64,000 nt of DNA from contig JAKVCA010000029.1 in assembly GCA_022448315.1 (NCBI GenBank), positions 1-64,000 of the forward strand, written 5' to 3'. Shown here in pieces: positions 54,355 through 63,903 of this stretch. The notes under the pieces are model-generated. The model saw nothing but the letters and a program-made list of their open reading frames with translations, had not been told where the DNA came from and ran no database searches. A program made the position numbers and the translations under genes. This stretch comes from Pirellulaceae bacterium. GTDB taxonomy: Bacteria; Planctomycetota; Planctomycetia; Pirellulales; Pirellulaceae. Position 1 is the stretch's first letter. Each line of letters starts with the position of its first letter.

Positions 54355-57300
54355 ATGCTCAAGGCCCTCGAACTTTACGGCTTCAAGAGCTTCGCCGATA
54401 AAACTCGGTTTGAGTTTCCGCAGGGGATTACCGTCGTGGTGGGTCCTAATGGCTCCGGCAAATCGAACATCGTCGACGCCATGAAGTGGGTGCTTGGGGA
54501 ACAGAGCGCCAAGGGCCTTCGCGGAAAGGACATGGCAGATGTCATCTTCAAAGGCTCTGGTGGGCCATCAGGACGGAAGCCGCTGAACAGTGCTGAGGCG
54601 ACTTTGGTCCTCGATAACGAGGATGGGCGATTCGAACTGGATGCGACCGAGATCCATGTCACGCGTCGTGTTTATCGAAGTGGCGAAGGTGAGTATCTCA
54701 TCAACGGTGATGCTTGCCGATTGAAAGACATTCGAAACCTTTTTCGTGGAACCGGCGCGGGGACAGATGCCTACAGCTTGATCGAGCAGGGAAAAGTCGA
54801 TCGATTGCTGCAGGCCTCACCGAAGGACCGACGGGCGATCTTTGAAGAAGCCGCAGGCGTGAGTCGTTTCAAAGCCAAGAAGGTCGAGACTCAGCGTCGC
54901 CTCGCTCGAGTCGACCAGAACATGCTCCGACTCTCCGATATCGTGGAGGAGGTTGAGAGTCGGCTTCGAGCAGTTCGGGCGCAAGCTTCTAAAGCCGTCC
55001 GATACCGCGAGTATACGGAACGGCTCCAAGAGCTCCGAACCTACGTAGGCATGACTGATTGGCGACGTCTGAGTGAGCGTCTTGACACGCTGGAAGGCGA
55101 GCAGGCCGAATTCACTGAGGCTTTGGGAACATCGACCGAACAGGTCGAACAAGTCGAGCGTTCACTCAAAACTTTGGACGAGCAACTCGCTGAACTGGCC
55201 GAACGAGCCGTCAAAGACGATTCCATCCTCAGTTCCTTCCGATTGGGGATTGCTGAGCAGGACTCCAAGCTTCAGCTTCATCGGACTCGTGCTCAAGAGT
55301 TGAGTGAGCAGGTAGCGCCACTGCAACGACAATTGATCCAGCAGAGAGTCCGCCTCGGAGAAATTCAAAATCAACTGGCCGAACAAGATCAAAAGTTGGT
55401 GGATGCGGAACTCATTTTCCGGGAGTCGGCGGATGAGGTCGCTCAACTGGAAAGCCGATTGAAGTCGGCCTCAGACGAACTGTCCGCATCGAGGCAGCAA
55501 CGTGAAAGTGAGACAGCCCGACTTGCGGCGATGCAGAGGGAGTTGAATGCAACCGAATCTCGAGGGGAAGTGCTCAGGCATGAGTCTCGCCAGTTGAATG
55601 TGAGGTTGGAAAAGCTGCTGGAAAAAATTGAGACATGGACTCTCGATGAAGCGGAAGTTTCCGAACAGCACCGCGAGATGCTGGCTGAGCGACAGCGTCT
55701 ACAGGATGAAATGGAGGGACGGAACACGGAGTTGGCCCAATCGCGACAAGCAAGAGACCGGGTTGGTGAACGTCATGAATCGCTGACCCAGAAAATTGCT
55801 CAGCAACAAAGCGACTACAACGGTCTCCAGCAACGTGCCGCGGTGATTGAAGAGTTGGAAGAAAAACTCGAAGGACTTAATTCCGGGGTCAAGCAGGCAC
55901 TCCGTGAATCTCAACGAGATCGGCAAGGACCTTTCGGCGGGGTTGTGGGGCTGGTTGCCGATCTGGTTCAGGTCAATGTTCAGCATGCCAATATTGTGGA
56001 TACGGCATTGGGCGATATGGCACAGCATCTGGTTGTCGAAGACACTCAACTGGTGGATGAGTTGGTCCGAGGCGAGTTGTCGCTGGAAGGGCGAGTCGGC
56101 ATTATTCGACTTGGACATTTTCGCATGGCGGCCGTGCATCGATTTGATTTGAATGGCTTGGAGGGCGTGATCGGCAGGGCGGATCAGATGGTGCAGACGA
56201 ATCCCCGATTTGAGCAATTGGCGACGCAGCTTCTGGGCGGAACCTGGCTCGTCAAGACATTGGGTGATGCTCTGAGGTTGCGACGGGAACGTGCGCAAGA
56301 CGTTCGCTTCATTACCCTTGACGGCCAGATCGTCGACGTGGATGGTACGCTTGTCCTTGGCCCAAAAGCCCACGGACTCGGGCTGGTGTCTCGTCGGAGT
56401 GAATTGAGGGCCCTGAAAAGGGAAATTCAAGAGTTGGAAGAGGGGCTCGAACTTCTGCAGAGCCAGGCGATCGATGCGCGAGACGAATTGCAACGACGCA
56501 CCTCAGAGGTGGAGCAGCTTCAGAACCAACAGGCTGAACTCTCAAGATCGCTCAATGATCAACAGCTGATGTGCCAGTCGGCTGACCAGAAACTCGTTCA
56601 GGTCCGACGTGATTTGAAAGAACAAACCGAACAGCGAGACCAGTGTCAGCAACAGTTGGAATCTGTCCGAGATGAATTGGCACTGACCGATCGCGCTGCA
56701 TCGGAGGGGAGGGACGAACTCGAGCAGATCGAAGCCTCCCTGAATGAAGCCACCGGGCAGGTGCAGACGCTTGAAAAATCGATGGAGAGCGACGCGAAAA
56801 ACCTGACGCTCTGTAAAGTCGAGCTGGCAAAACGCGAACAGCAACTTTCATATGCGGAGGGACGAGCGGCGGAAGGACGCCGTGATTTTGGAGAGCGAGA
56901 AATGGCCGTTGATGATTTGAAGGATCAACTTGGCCGACTGAAAAATGGACTGCGTCAGGCTGACCTTGGTCAACTTGAAGCGACGTCGACTCTGTCCGGT
57001 CTTTACCTGCAACTGGAACAGCGTACCCGTCAAACAAAAACCCGCGAGATTGAGAGGCGAGGTTGCCAGAGTGAGCGACGCGAAGCGAGCAAGCAGGTCG
57101 AAGAATGTCGCAGCCGCCAGCATCAGCTTGAGAGCGAATTGCATCGGATCGAGTTGGAGTTGTCTCAACTGAATCTTGAACGTTCCACCATGGCGGAACG
57201 ACTCAGTGATGATTACGGCATCGACATCTCCACGGTCGATGTGGAATTGTCTGAGGAGGAGGCTGGTGAACGTGAGCAGATCGATACGGAGATCGAGTCC

Positions 57301-58002
57301 CTCCGGCGGAAGGTCAATTCGATCGGTGCGGTCAACCTTGACGCATTGAACGAATTGGAAGAACTGGAGGTGAGATTTGGCAGCCTCGATGCCCAATATC
57401 AGGATCTGCTTCAATCCAAAGAGATGCTTGAGAAGATCATTGACAAGATCAACCTTGACAGTCGGAGGCTTTTCGCAGAGACGTTGGAAGCGATACGGGT
57501 GAATTTCCAGTCCCTGTACCGGAGGTCTTTTGGTGGAGGCAAGGCGGATCTTGTTGTGGAGGAAGGTGTCGATATCCTTGAGTCCGGGATCGATATCGTG
57601 GCAACACCTCCGGGTAAACCTGAGTTCAGCAATTCACTGCTGAGCGGCGGTGAGAAGGCATTGACCGCGGTCAGTCTGTTGATGGCCATCTTCCAGCATC
57701 GGCCAAGTCCATTCTGTGTACTGGACGAAGTGGATGCGCCTTTCGATGAAGCAAACATTAGCCGCTTTATTGAGGTGCTTGGCGGATTCCTTGATTCGAC
57801 CAAATTCATCATCGTCACACACTCCAAAAAAACGATGACCGCGGCCGATACACTCTACGGGATCACGATGCAGGAGTCCGGTATATCACGGCAGGTGTCG
57901 GTACGCTTTGAAGATGTCAGTGAGGATGGTGAGATTTCAAGAGAGGCGGTCGACCGTGAGGTCCGACCCGAAAGTGGTCGGGATGAGACCGACGCAGCCT
58001 GA
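54355..58002 (+). CDS. smc: Chromosome segregation protein SMC
   Basis: A 1215-residue SMC ATPase of the condensin type, which organises and segregates the chromosome. The N-terminal head has Walker A GPNGSGKS at 30-37, followed by the family block KWVLGEQSAKGLRGKDMADVIFKGS. Two long coiled coils (about 170-500 and 680-1010) flank a hinge around 510-660 (PFGGVVGLVADLVQV...). The C-terminal head has the signature LLSGGEKALTAVSLLMA and the Walker B FCVLDEVDAPFDEAN. The length matches bacterial SMC. Its kleisin partners scpA/scpB are not in the window. Function is secure. Confidence 0.98.
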   Translation: MLKALELYGFKSFADKTRFEFPQGITVVVGPNGSGKSNIVDAMKWVLGEQSAKGLRGKDMADVIFKGSGGPSGRKPLNSAEATLVLDNEDGRFELDATEIHVTRRVYRSGEGEYLINGDACRLKDIRNLFRGTGAGTDAYSLIEQGKVDRLLQASPKDRRAIFEEAAGVSRFKAKKVETQRRLARVDQNMLRLSDIVEEVESRLRAVRAQASKAVRYREYTERLQELRTYVGMTDWRRLSERLDTLEGEQAEFTEALGTSTEQVEQVERSLKTLDEQLAELAERAVKDDSILSSFRLGIAEQDSKLQLHRTRAQELSEQVAPLQRQLIQQRVRLGEIQNQLAEQDQKLVDAELIFRESADEVAQLESRLKSASDELSASRQQRESETARLAAMQRELNATESRGEVLRHESRQLNVRLEKLLEKIETWTLDEAEVSEQHREMLAERQRLQDEMEGRNTELAQSRQARDRVGERHESLTQKIAQQQSDYNGLQQRAAVIEELEEKLEGLNSGVKQALRESQRDRQGPFGGVVGLVADLVQVNVQHANIVDTALGDMAQHLVVEDTQLVDELVRGELSLEGRVGIIRLGHFRMAAVHRFDLNGLEGVIGRADQMVQTNPRFEQLATQLLGGTWLVKTLGDALRLRRERAQDVRFITLDGQIVDVDGTLVLGPKAHGLGLVSRRSELRALKREIQELEEGLELLQSQAIDARDELQRRTSEVEQLQNQQAELSRSLNDQQLMCQSADQKLVQVRRDLKEQTEQRDQCQQQLESVRDELALTDRAASEGRDELEQIEASLNEATGQVQTLEKSMESDAKNLTLCKVELAKREQQLSYAEGRAAEGRRDFGEREMAVDDLKDQLGRLKNGLRQADLGQLEATSTLSGLYLQLEQRTRQTKTREIERRGCQSERREASKQVEECRSRQHQLESELHRIELELSQLNLERSTMAERLSDDYGIDISTVDVELSEEEAGEREQIDTEIESLRRKVNSIGAVNLDALNELEELEVRFGSLDAQYQDLLQSKEMLEKIIDKINLDSRRLFAETLEAIRVNFQSLYRRSFGGGKADLVVEEGVDILESGIDIVATPPGKPEFSNSLLSGGEKALTAVSLLMAIFQHRPSPFCVLDEVDAPFDEANISRFIEVLGGFLDSTKFIIVTHSKKTMTAADTLYGITMQESGISRQVSVRFEDVSEDGEISREAVDREVRPESGRDETDAA

Positions 58003-58077
58003 TCGGTTCACCCGCTGCGTCATCGTGTACGGGGTTTTCGACTCGTAAAATTCTCCGCGGTTGTGGAGATTCGGAAA

Positions 58078-58473
58078 TCAGCTTTCCGGACCGAGCCAGA
58101 TGGATGCCAATCCAGCACCGAGCCCCACGAGCAGTAAACCTCCTGTCACGTTGGCCAACAACGTGGCAATCGCGAGAGGCCAATCCTCACTGTTGATTCG
58201 AATCCAGATTTCGGCGCTGAAGCTCGAAAACGTGGTTAGGCCGCCCAGCAGTCCCACGCCAATGGCCAGGCGGATATTCTCGGAGACGTAAGGGGCGCCG
58301 AGGCGAATCACGAAGCCGAGTAGGAAGCAGCCAATCAGGTTGACGATCAGTGTGCCCCACGGGAAGCGTTCACCCCAGAGATAAACCGTGAGCTGGTTCG
58401 CGCAGAGTCTGAGCATGGCGCCCACCGCGCCGCCGCAGCCGACGAGTATCAGTTGCCAGAGCGTTGGAATCAT
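58078..58473 (-). CDS. crcB: Fluoride channel Fluc/CrcB
   Basis: A 131-residue four-helix membrane protein of the CrcB/Fluc fluoride export channel family. It opens with GGAVGAMLRLCANQL, contains the WGTLIVNLIGCFLLGF helix, and the GGLTTFSSFSAE block (Phe and Ser residues lining the fluoride path) and a final GLLLVGLGAG helix. Fluoride channels work as antiparallel dimers; only one copy is seen here. The ATG at 58473 begins the family; the frame is open to 58524. No clear fluoride-riboswitch motif was recognised in the leader. It is convergent with smc. Confidence 0.93.
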   Translation of the reverse strand: MIPTLWQLILVGCGGAVGAMLRLCANQLTVYLWGERFPWGTLIVNLIGCFLLGFVIRLGAPYVSENIRLAIGVGLLGGLTTFSSFSAEIWIRINSEDWPLAIATLLANVTGGLLLVGLGAGLASIWLGPES

Positions 58474-58647
58474 GTTGATTGGATTCGTATCAAAGTGGCT
58501 AAAAAAGTGGGTTCCTGAAGTCACCCCAATTCAATCGTTGCAAGCGTTAGTGATCGCCAAAAGCCGGCTCGCGGTCCGAGTGTTTCCAAACCGCGCGTGC
58601 TTGTCTCGAAGTACAAGCCACTGACTCGGGCACCTCAACGCAATCAT

Positions 58648-59991
58648 TCAATCGGACGCCTCCAGACAATACAGGGCCTTCAATCCGCGGACAAACAACT
58701 GCTTCCCTACCAGAGCTGGAGAGGCGTCCACGCGATCGTCAAGACGATTTTCCGAAACCACCTCGAAGGTCCCTCCTGCTTTGATCACGGTCGCTTGGCC
58801 ATCCCGCCCAAAAAGATAGATGTAACCGTTGGCGGCGACCGGAGACGCATACATGGCTCGTACATTGGGAAGGCGAGTCGCCTCGAGTATGATTTGCCCA
58901 TTTTCGGTAGAAACCGAACTTACAATTCCATTTAAGCTTTTGGTGAAATAAACATGTCCGCGGTAGAGGAGTAACGAGGGAATATACGGCGTGTCTTTGT
59001 TCAAGCTCCATGCGACTTGGTCCGTATCCGTGATGTCGCCTTTGGAATCCACCTCGATGGCCTGGAGTGCGCTGCCCCGATATCCACTCGCACAAAAGAC
59101 CGTTCCGCCTAAATGAACGGGTGACGGCGTGACATTGGAGACCTGCCCCCCGCACTCCCAGATCAGATCGCCCGTGTCCAGGTCATAGGTGCGGATTCGA
59201 TTGGAAGCGTTGGTGACAACATATTGAGAGTTACCTTGGCGGATGACCAGAGGCGTTGCCCAGGCACTTGGCTCATCGCGGTCTCGCCGCCAGAGCGTTG
59301 TTCCATCCGTCGTATTGAGAACCTCAATGTAAGATTGGTTTTCGTTGTCTCGGACGATAATCAATTTTTTGCCAGCGATGGTCAGCGAAGCTCCCTCACC
59401 GAAACTCAGCCGGGTTTCAACGTTCCCCAAATCTCTTTCCCAGATAAGCTTGCCGTCCAGGTCATAGCAGTAGTAGCCTTGGGACCCAAAAGGAACGTAT
59501 AGGTATCTGCCGTCGGTGGTGGGGGTTCCTGACGCGAAGTTGTTGTCCGGGTGCGTCCCTTGGAATGGGACACAGCGTCGAGCCACTTGGCGCCAAATTT
59601 CCTCGCCGGTTTCGCGATCCAAACAGAGCACGATAAACTCGAAAATACGATTCTCGAATTTGATACCAAATGGGCGATTCGGCTGATCCTCTGGAGTGGG
59701 AATCGATTCATCAATGTCTTCTGTGGGGCGTGTGGCAAGAACAAAGATGCGATTTTTCCAGACGATTGGCGTGGACGAACCCGGTCCCGGCAGTTCTGTC
59801 TTCCACTTCACGTTCTTTTTTTCCGACCACTCGGTGGGGGGCGTGGCATGAGGCGCCTCGCCTGTTGCAAGAGGGCCCCGAAACTGGTGCCATTGGTCAG
59901 CTGCGGTTTCCTGAAACGTCTGGGCCCGGGTGCTCGCGTGGGTGAAGAGGGGCAAGGCCAGTAACATGACGCAGTTGAGGAAGCTCTTCAT
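58648..59991 (-). CDS. Secreted PQQ-type beta-propeller protein
   Basis: A 447-residue exported propeller with a signal peptide (residues 1-24, cleaved near THASTRAQ). Blades such as WKTELPGPGSSTPIVWKNRIFVLATR, FIVLCLDRETGEEIWRQ, YYCYDLDGKLIWERDLG and IRTYDLDTGDLIWECGGQ show the BamB/quinoprotein repeat. It is related in type to the lipoprotein at 22058 but lacks the lipobox. The ATG at 59991 gives the signal peptide; the frame is open to 60132. A quinone-linked alcohol oxidation activity is possible but not supported by specific residues. Confidence 0.88.
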   Translation of the reverse strand: MKSFLNCVMLLALPLFTHASTRAQTFQETAADQWHQFRGPLATGEAPHATPPTEWSEKKNVKWKTELPGPGSSTPIVWKNRIFVLATRPTEDIDESIPTPEDQPNRPFGIKFENRIFEFIVLCLDRETGEEIWRQVARRCVPFQGTHPDNNFASGTPTTDGRYLYVPFGSQGYYCYDLDGKLIWERDLGNVETRLSFGEGASLTIAGKKLIIVRDNENQSYIEVLNTTDGTTLWRRDRDEPSAWATPLVIRQGNSQYVVTNASNRIRTYDLDTGDLIWECGGQVSNVTPSPVHLGGTVFCASGYRGSALQAIEVDSKGDITDTDQVAWSLNKDTPYIPSLLLYRGHVYFTKSLNGIVSSVSTENGQIILEATRLPNVRAMYASPVAANGYIYLFGRDGQATVIKAGGTFEVVSENRLDDRVDASPALVGKQLFVRGLKALYCLEASD

Positions 59992-60244
59992 TGCAGAAAC
60001 CCTTTGGAAACAGTGGTAGGAACGCCCTGCCCCACCCAACCGGAGAACGGGTGTTTCGCGCGTTGAAAAAAGACTACGGAAACCCGAAACGACGCTCACG
60101 GGGACATCGCCTGATTGTACGGGACCGGTCACCTTCGAACCACCAGCGTTTCCGTTACAATCGACGCGAACGCGGCGGGGATTTTCAGGAATTGTCCCAC
60201 GAGATTCTGATGATCTTCAGCCTTGCAAAAAAATGGAGCCAGCC

Positions 60245-60760
60245 ATGAAACCATCGGAGTGCCGACTTCGCCCCGTGACCAACGATGACGCCGACCTTGT
60301 GATCCAATTGATTGACAACGTTTATCGGGAGTACGGTGAAACAATGCACTTGGAACAGGCGGATCGCGATCTTCAAAACCTCCAGGGCGCTTACATGGAG
60401 CGGGGCGGCAGTTTCGTAGTTCTGGAGCAAGACCACGAAATTGTCGGATGCCATGCGACGCTGCCGGTTGATCCAGCGGCGAAACTCGGGACGCTGCGCC
60501 GCCTCTACCTTGCCCCAAAACTTCGAGGTCAGGGGTGGGGAGACGTCTTGATGAACTGGGCGCTGGACTGGGCCTTACAGGCAGGATGGGACCGCATCGA
60601 ATTTTGGTCAGATACTCGCTTCACCAGAGCCCATCAATTTTTTCGGCGGTTTCAATTTGTGAAAACCGGCGTCATTAGAGAGATGCAGGACAGTTACGAA
60701 CCCTACTCAGAATACCAATACGTTTGGAGCCGATCCTATGACGAAACCCAACCTCAATAG
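60245..60760 (+). CDS. GNAT family N-acetyltransferase
   Basis: A 171-residue GNAT acetyltransferase, which transfers acetyl from acetyl-CoA to an amine. The acetyl-CoA-binding motif A is visible in LGTLRRLYLAPKLRGQGWGDVLMNWALDWAL (about residues 80-110), followed by the FWSDTRFTRAHQFFRRFQFVKTG block of motif B (about 120-143). The ATG at 60245 with GGAG upstream is chosen over an in-frame ATG at 60233. Substrate unknown. Confidence 0.92.
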   Translation: MKPSECRLRPVTNDDADLVIQLIDNVYREYGETMHLEQADRDLQNLQGAYMERGGSFVVLEQDHEIVGCHATLPVDPAAKLGTLRRLYLAPKLRGQGWGDVLMNWALDWALQAGWDRIEFWSDTRFTRAHQFFRRFQFVKTGVIREMQDSYEPYSEYQYVWSRSYDETQPQ

Positions 60761-60774
60761 GCATGGGAACCGCG

Positions 60775-60870
60775 GGATAGAATCGCGGAAGGATGCCCGC
60801 GAAGAGTGTGCCTGCAAAAGTTTGCCCGCGAAAGGTTGAGAGTGTAGGAGTTTGCCGAGGAGAGGGTGCA
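60775..60870. repeat. Degenerate short direct repeats between two genes
   Basis: The 118-base gap carries imperfect copies of a roughly 14-base unit beginning TGCC, TGCCT or TGCAA (near 60793, 60808, 60822, 60851 and 60867), each followed by a G/A-rich stretch. AAGGA at the end is the ribosome site of the next gene. Confidence 0.35.
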
Positions 60871-60877
60871 AGGAACG

Positions 60878-61432
60878 ATGAGAGAGATCACTCGGAAATA
60901 TCAAGACCCATTCGATCTCGTATGGCTCAACGCGGCGAGGCAGGCGGGAATTATGGTGGAGCGGTCCACCGAAGTTTTCGCCTCCTGGAACGGAAAAGGG
61001 GTCTTGTACGTTGGAACTCCCTCCACGCTCGATGCTGACGATTCCCTCGCCCAGCTGATCTTCCACGAGATGTGCCATTTCCTTGTCGAGGGTTCTGAGG
61101 CTTGGAACCGACCTGATTGGGGACTGACCCACGCGGGTGTCATTCACGAATACGCCTGCTTGCGTTTACAGGCGACACTTGCTGGGGAGTATGGCATGCG
61201 TGACATTCTGGCTGCCACAACCGAATTCCGATCCTACTTCGATCGGTTGCCGGAAGATCCGTTATCCGGGGCAGGTAAGGCGGCGGTCATGGCGGAGCGA
61301 GGTTATCAACGAGCCAAAGAACGGCCCTGGTCAGAGATACTGGCAAACGCCCTCGAACGATCGCAGCAAATCGCTCGTCTCATTCATCCCTTTGCGCCCC
61401 CGGACTCAATTTGGGCCGACCTTCATGCCTGA
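60878..61432 (+). CDS. Small HExxH metallopeptidase-like protein
   Basis: A 184-residue protein with HEMCH at residues 63-67 preceded by the LAQLIFHEM helix, and a second histidine-rich spot (LTHAGVIHEYACL, about 86-98) that could provide the third ligand. I do not recognise a family. It lacks a signal peptide and transmembrane helices, so it would be cytosolic. The ATG at 60878, preceded by AAGGA, fits better than a TTG at 60866. The gene follows the acetyltransferase on the same strand after 118 bases. The metal-dependent nature is inferred from the motif alone. Confidence 0.72.
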   Translation: MREITRKYQDPFDLVWLNAARQAGIMVERSTEVFASWNGKGVLYVGTPSTLDADDSLAQLIFHEMCHFLVEGSEAWNRPDWGLTHAGVIHEYACLRLQATLAGEYGMRDILAATTEFRSYFDRLPEDPLSGAGKAAVMAERGYQRAKERPWSEILANALERSQQIARLIHPFAPPDSIWADLHA

Positions 61433-61521
61433 ATCATGCCTGCCCGAAGCAGAGTGTCCAAGGCATGGCCAATGTGGAAAAATGGGTTTCGTTGATGGAA
61501 CGAACGCGTGAGAAGCGGTCA

Positions 61522-61560
61522 CAAGAAGAAAGCCCGCAGGAAAACGAGTTTCCCGCGGGC
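61522..61560 (-). terminator. Intrinsic terminator of the FKBP gene
   Basis: Read on the minus strand, a 12-bp stem (GCCCGCGGGAAA pairing with TTTCCTGCGGGC, one mismatch) with a 5-base loop is followed by a T-rich TTTCTTCTTG run, 45 bases beyond the stop of the FKBP gene. On the plus strand, the metallopeptidase-like gene ends about 90 bases before it. Confidence 0.7.
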
Positions 61561-61605
61561 GTTGAATTGAGATGTCCCAATACGGGACGACCGGGCAACC
61601 CCCCG

Positions 61606-62331
61606 CTATTTGTCCCCGGGGGCATCTTTCGAAACGATTTCGAGAAGTTCTACCTCGAAAATCAGAGTTCGATTCGGACCGATGCCCGGAGGGCCCTGAG
61701 GACCGTAGGCGAGATCGCCGGGAACGTATAGTTCCCACTTGCTACCGACCTTCATCAGTTGCAAGGCTTCCACCCAACCTTTGATGACGGCGCCGACCGG
61801 AATTTCGATGGGCTGCCCCTCTTGGCTCTGGTCAAAGACTTCTCCGTTGATGAAGGTTCCTTTGTAGTTGGCCTTGATGGTATCTTCTGCCGCGGGGCTG
61901 GGACCCTCGCCCGCCTTGATGACTTTGTACTGCAGACCACTTTCGGTCGTTACGACGCCTTCTTTGGCCTTGTTGGCTTTCAGAAATGCGGCGCCTTCCG
62001 TCTGGTTCGCGGTAGCTTGTTCTTCCGATTTTTTCTGGGCCATTGCCAGAGCTTGCTGCTGGAAGGCCTGCATGACTTCCGCGACTTCGGCGTCCGTCAT
62101 TCCAAGTTCCTCACCCGCCATTGCCGCGGAGATACCCTTGATCAGTAGGTCAACATTCAGACCCAAGTCTTGACTCTTGATATTATTACCAATGTCAAAA
62201 CCAATGATGTAACTGGCTTTTTCGTTCAGTGACTTGGCGTCTGTCGGCGCGGGAACCTGTTCTTCTTGTGCCATGGTAATTTGGCAACACGCAATAGCGA
62301 CCACGGCGAAAGCGGTCCATCGAGTCAACAT
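61606..62331 (-). CDS. Secreted FKBP-type peptidyl-prolyl isomerase
   Basis: A 241-residue exported prolyl isomerase of the Mip/FkpA type, which speeds cis-trans isomerisation of Xaa-Pro bonds in periplasmic folding. After a signal peptide (residues 1-20), a helical dimerisation region (about 30-115) has the SYIIGFDIGNNIKSQDLGLNVDLLIKGI layout. The FKBP domain follows (about 125-235), with VKANYKGT-like ANYKGTFINGEVFDQS, IPVGAVIKGWVEALQLMKVGSKWELYVPGDLAYG and the closing IFEVELLEI. AGGAG lies about 8 bases before the ATG. A good intrinsic terminator follows. Confidence 0.95.
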   Translation of the reverse strand: MLTRWTAFAVVAIACCQITMAQEEQVPAPTDAKSLNEKASYIIGFDIGNNIKSQDLGLNVDLLIKGISAAMAGEELGMTDAEVAEVMQAFQQQALAMAQKKSEEQATANQTEGAAFLKANKAKEGVVTTESGLQYKVIKAGEGPSPAAEDTIKANYKGTFINGEVFDQSQEGQPIEIPVGAVIKGWVEALQLMKVGSKWELYVPGDLAYGPQGPPGIGPNRTLIFEVELLEIVSKDAPGDK

Positions 62332-62846
62332 GAAACAACTCCTGATTTAAAATGCGGCGTACTCTGAAGCGAGAACGCCGGCGAAGTGAAGTGTTGGTTG
62401 AGAGTGCCGATACCCCAAGGCGAATTCCGCACGTGTTGGGGCGAAGGAAAGATGGGACTCGGCCAACCTTCGCCTCCCCTTTTCGAGAGGCGCTCAGCTT
62501 AAACCGATACGGACAGCGACCCGTGTGATCGACTCGGCACGCCCGGGAGTATATCAGGTTTGACCCATTCCAAGGATCGGGCCCCGGCGATTTTCTGGCG
62601 GATAGGAACAGTTTTTTGACGAAAGAAGAGTCCAAGTTCTCCACTTTCACAAGACCCGCTCGGCCGATTGGGATAAACGGGTAGAACTTTGACTGAGTCA
62701 AAAGTGTGGTCTTGCGGGAAGGTATTTTTGAAGTGTGCCCTGACGACCCGTTTGGTCTTGAATGGTTTCGTCCCGAGTACCGATCTGCAACGCCTCGAGC
62801 CGCGATTGTGGATGCGAGCGTTGCGAAACACACGTTTTGTGAACGA
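62332..62846. other. Intergenic region, no gene supported
   Basis: About 515 bases upstream of the FKBP start and downstream of the RluA stop. It contains a small GCGCCTC/GAGGCG hairpin (near 62472-62496) without a T-tract. Open frames on either strand are not protein-like and overlap real genes at their ends, so none is called. Confidence 0.4.
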
Positions 62847-63635
62847 CTAAAGCGTCGTACTGGGTGGAAGAATTGCCTCCTGAAGCGCGTGTTGAACTTC
62901 GGGACACCCTGCATCAATCTGGTCTGCGAGGGGTCGCCAAGCCTCGTAAAGTGGCGCTTCGATCGTCAGTCGCTTGTTCAGTGTTGGGTGATCAAAAGTG
63001 AGGGACCTTGCGTGCAAGGCGATCCATCGCGTCCTAAGGTCAGCCAGTTCTGGTCCAAAAGGGACGGTGGAGTCATACAGATGATCTCCAAGTATCGGCC
63101 AACCTCTTGAGGATGCCTGAACGCGGATTTGGTGAGTCCGGCCTGTCTCCAATCGAATTTTAAGCCAGCTCAAGTCCTGGTTTTGCGTCAGCACTTGGTA
63201 TTTCAGTCTTGCCAGTTGAGCATCAGGGTGCTGTTCATTGCAGGTTTCGCTTTTTGCCTGATCTGGCAGTTTCCTCATGAAATCAGTCCAGGTGCCGGAG
63301 ACGGGATTGACCTCGCCCTTGACCACCGCCCAGTAAACCTTTTCGACTGATCGATGTTGAAATTGCCCGGAAATGTGCCGCGTTCCCTCCGGATTGCGGC
63401 AGAATACCATAGCTCCGCTAACAGGCCGGTCCAGGCGGTGTGGGACACCACAGTAAATTTTTTTCGCTCCCGGGTTTTGCTGGCGAAACCAATGTTTCAG
63501 TCGATATTCCACACTGTCGACGTCAGGGGGACCCTGAGTCAGCAAACCGCCCTGTTTATTTAACACCAGGCTGAGTCCATCATCGTGAAGAATCTCGAGG
63601 CCTTGGGGTTTCGGGAGACTCATGGGAGGGACCAT
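62847..63635 (-). CDS. RluA-family pseudouridine synthase
   Basis: A 262-residue pseudouridine synthase that isomerises uridine in RNA. The catalytic Asp is at residue 69 in HRLDRPVSG. The opening LVLNKQGGLLTQ (about 23-34), the VEKVYWAVVKG block, RLETGRTHQIRVQ with the Arg/His pair, and GDHLYD are characteristic. No S4 domain is present. Starts at 63635 or 63623 both begin just before the family region; the open frame extends to 63761. The target (23S rRNA or tRNA) cannot be told from sequence. It reads toward the FKBP gene on the same strand. Confidence 0.93.
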   Translation of the reverse strand: MVPPMSLPKPQGLEILHDDGLSLVLNKQGGLLTQGPPDVDSVEYRLKHWFRQQNPGAKKIYCGVPHRLDRPVSGAMVFCRNPEGTRHISGQFQHRSVEKVYWAVVKGEVNPVSGTWTDFMRKLPDQAKSETCNEQHPDAQLARLKYQVLTQNQDLSWLKIRLETGRTHQIRVQASSRGWPILGDHLYDSTVPFGPELADLRTRWIALHARSLTFDHPTLNKRLTIEAPLYEAWRPLADQIDAGCPEVQHALQEAILPPSTTL

Positions 63636-63903
63636 TTTGGAGAGGAAAACTTCGCCGTTGATGCGAAATTTGTAGCGACACTTCAGGTTACATGAATTTG
63701 GAGCGGGAGAAAGCTGGGGGCAATCCAGATAGGTCGGTCCTAGGGCAAGAGAATCGGACAATGGGTCGCGTAGAATTGAAGGAAGCGATTAGAATGGAAT
63801 AGGTCTGAGATCTTGGGCGGCGAGGGATTTTGCGTATCCCCGATGACCTAGGGTTTCGGTCCGCGTACAGACACGAAAACTCCAATGGACAGTTAGCGTT
63901 CCC

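Noticed and set aside
58474-58647. Possible fluoride riboswitch upstream of crcB
   Set aside because: I could not find the conserved pseudoknot-forming motifs in the 170-base leader.
62195-62917. Long minus-strand open frame spanning the FKBP upstream gap
   Set aside because: It overlaps the ends of both the FKBP and RluA genes in another frame and has Arg/Ser-rich shadow composition.
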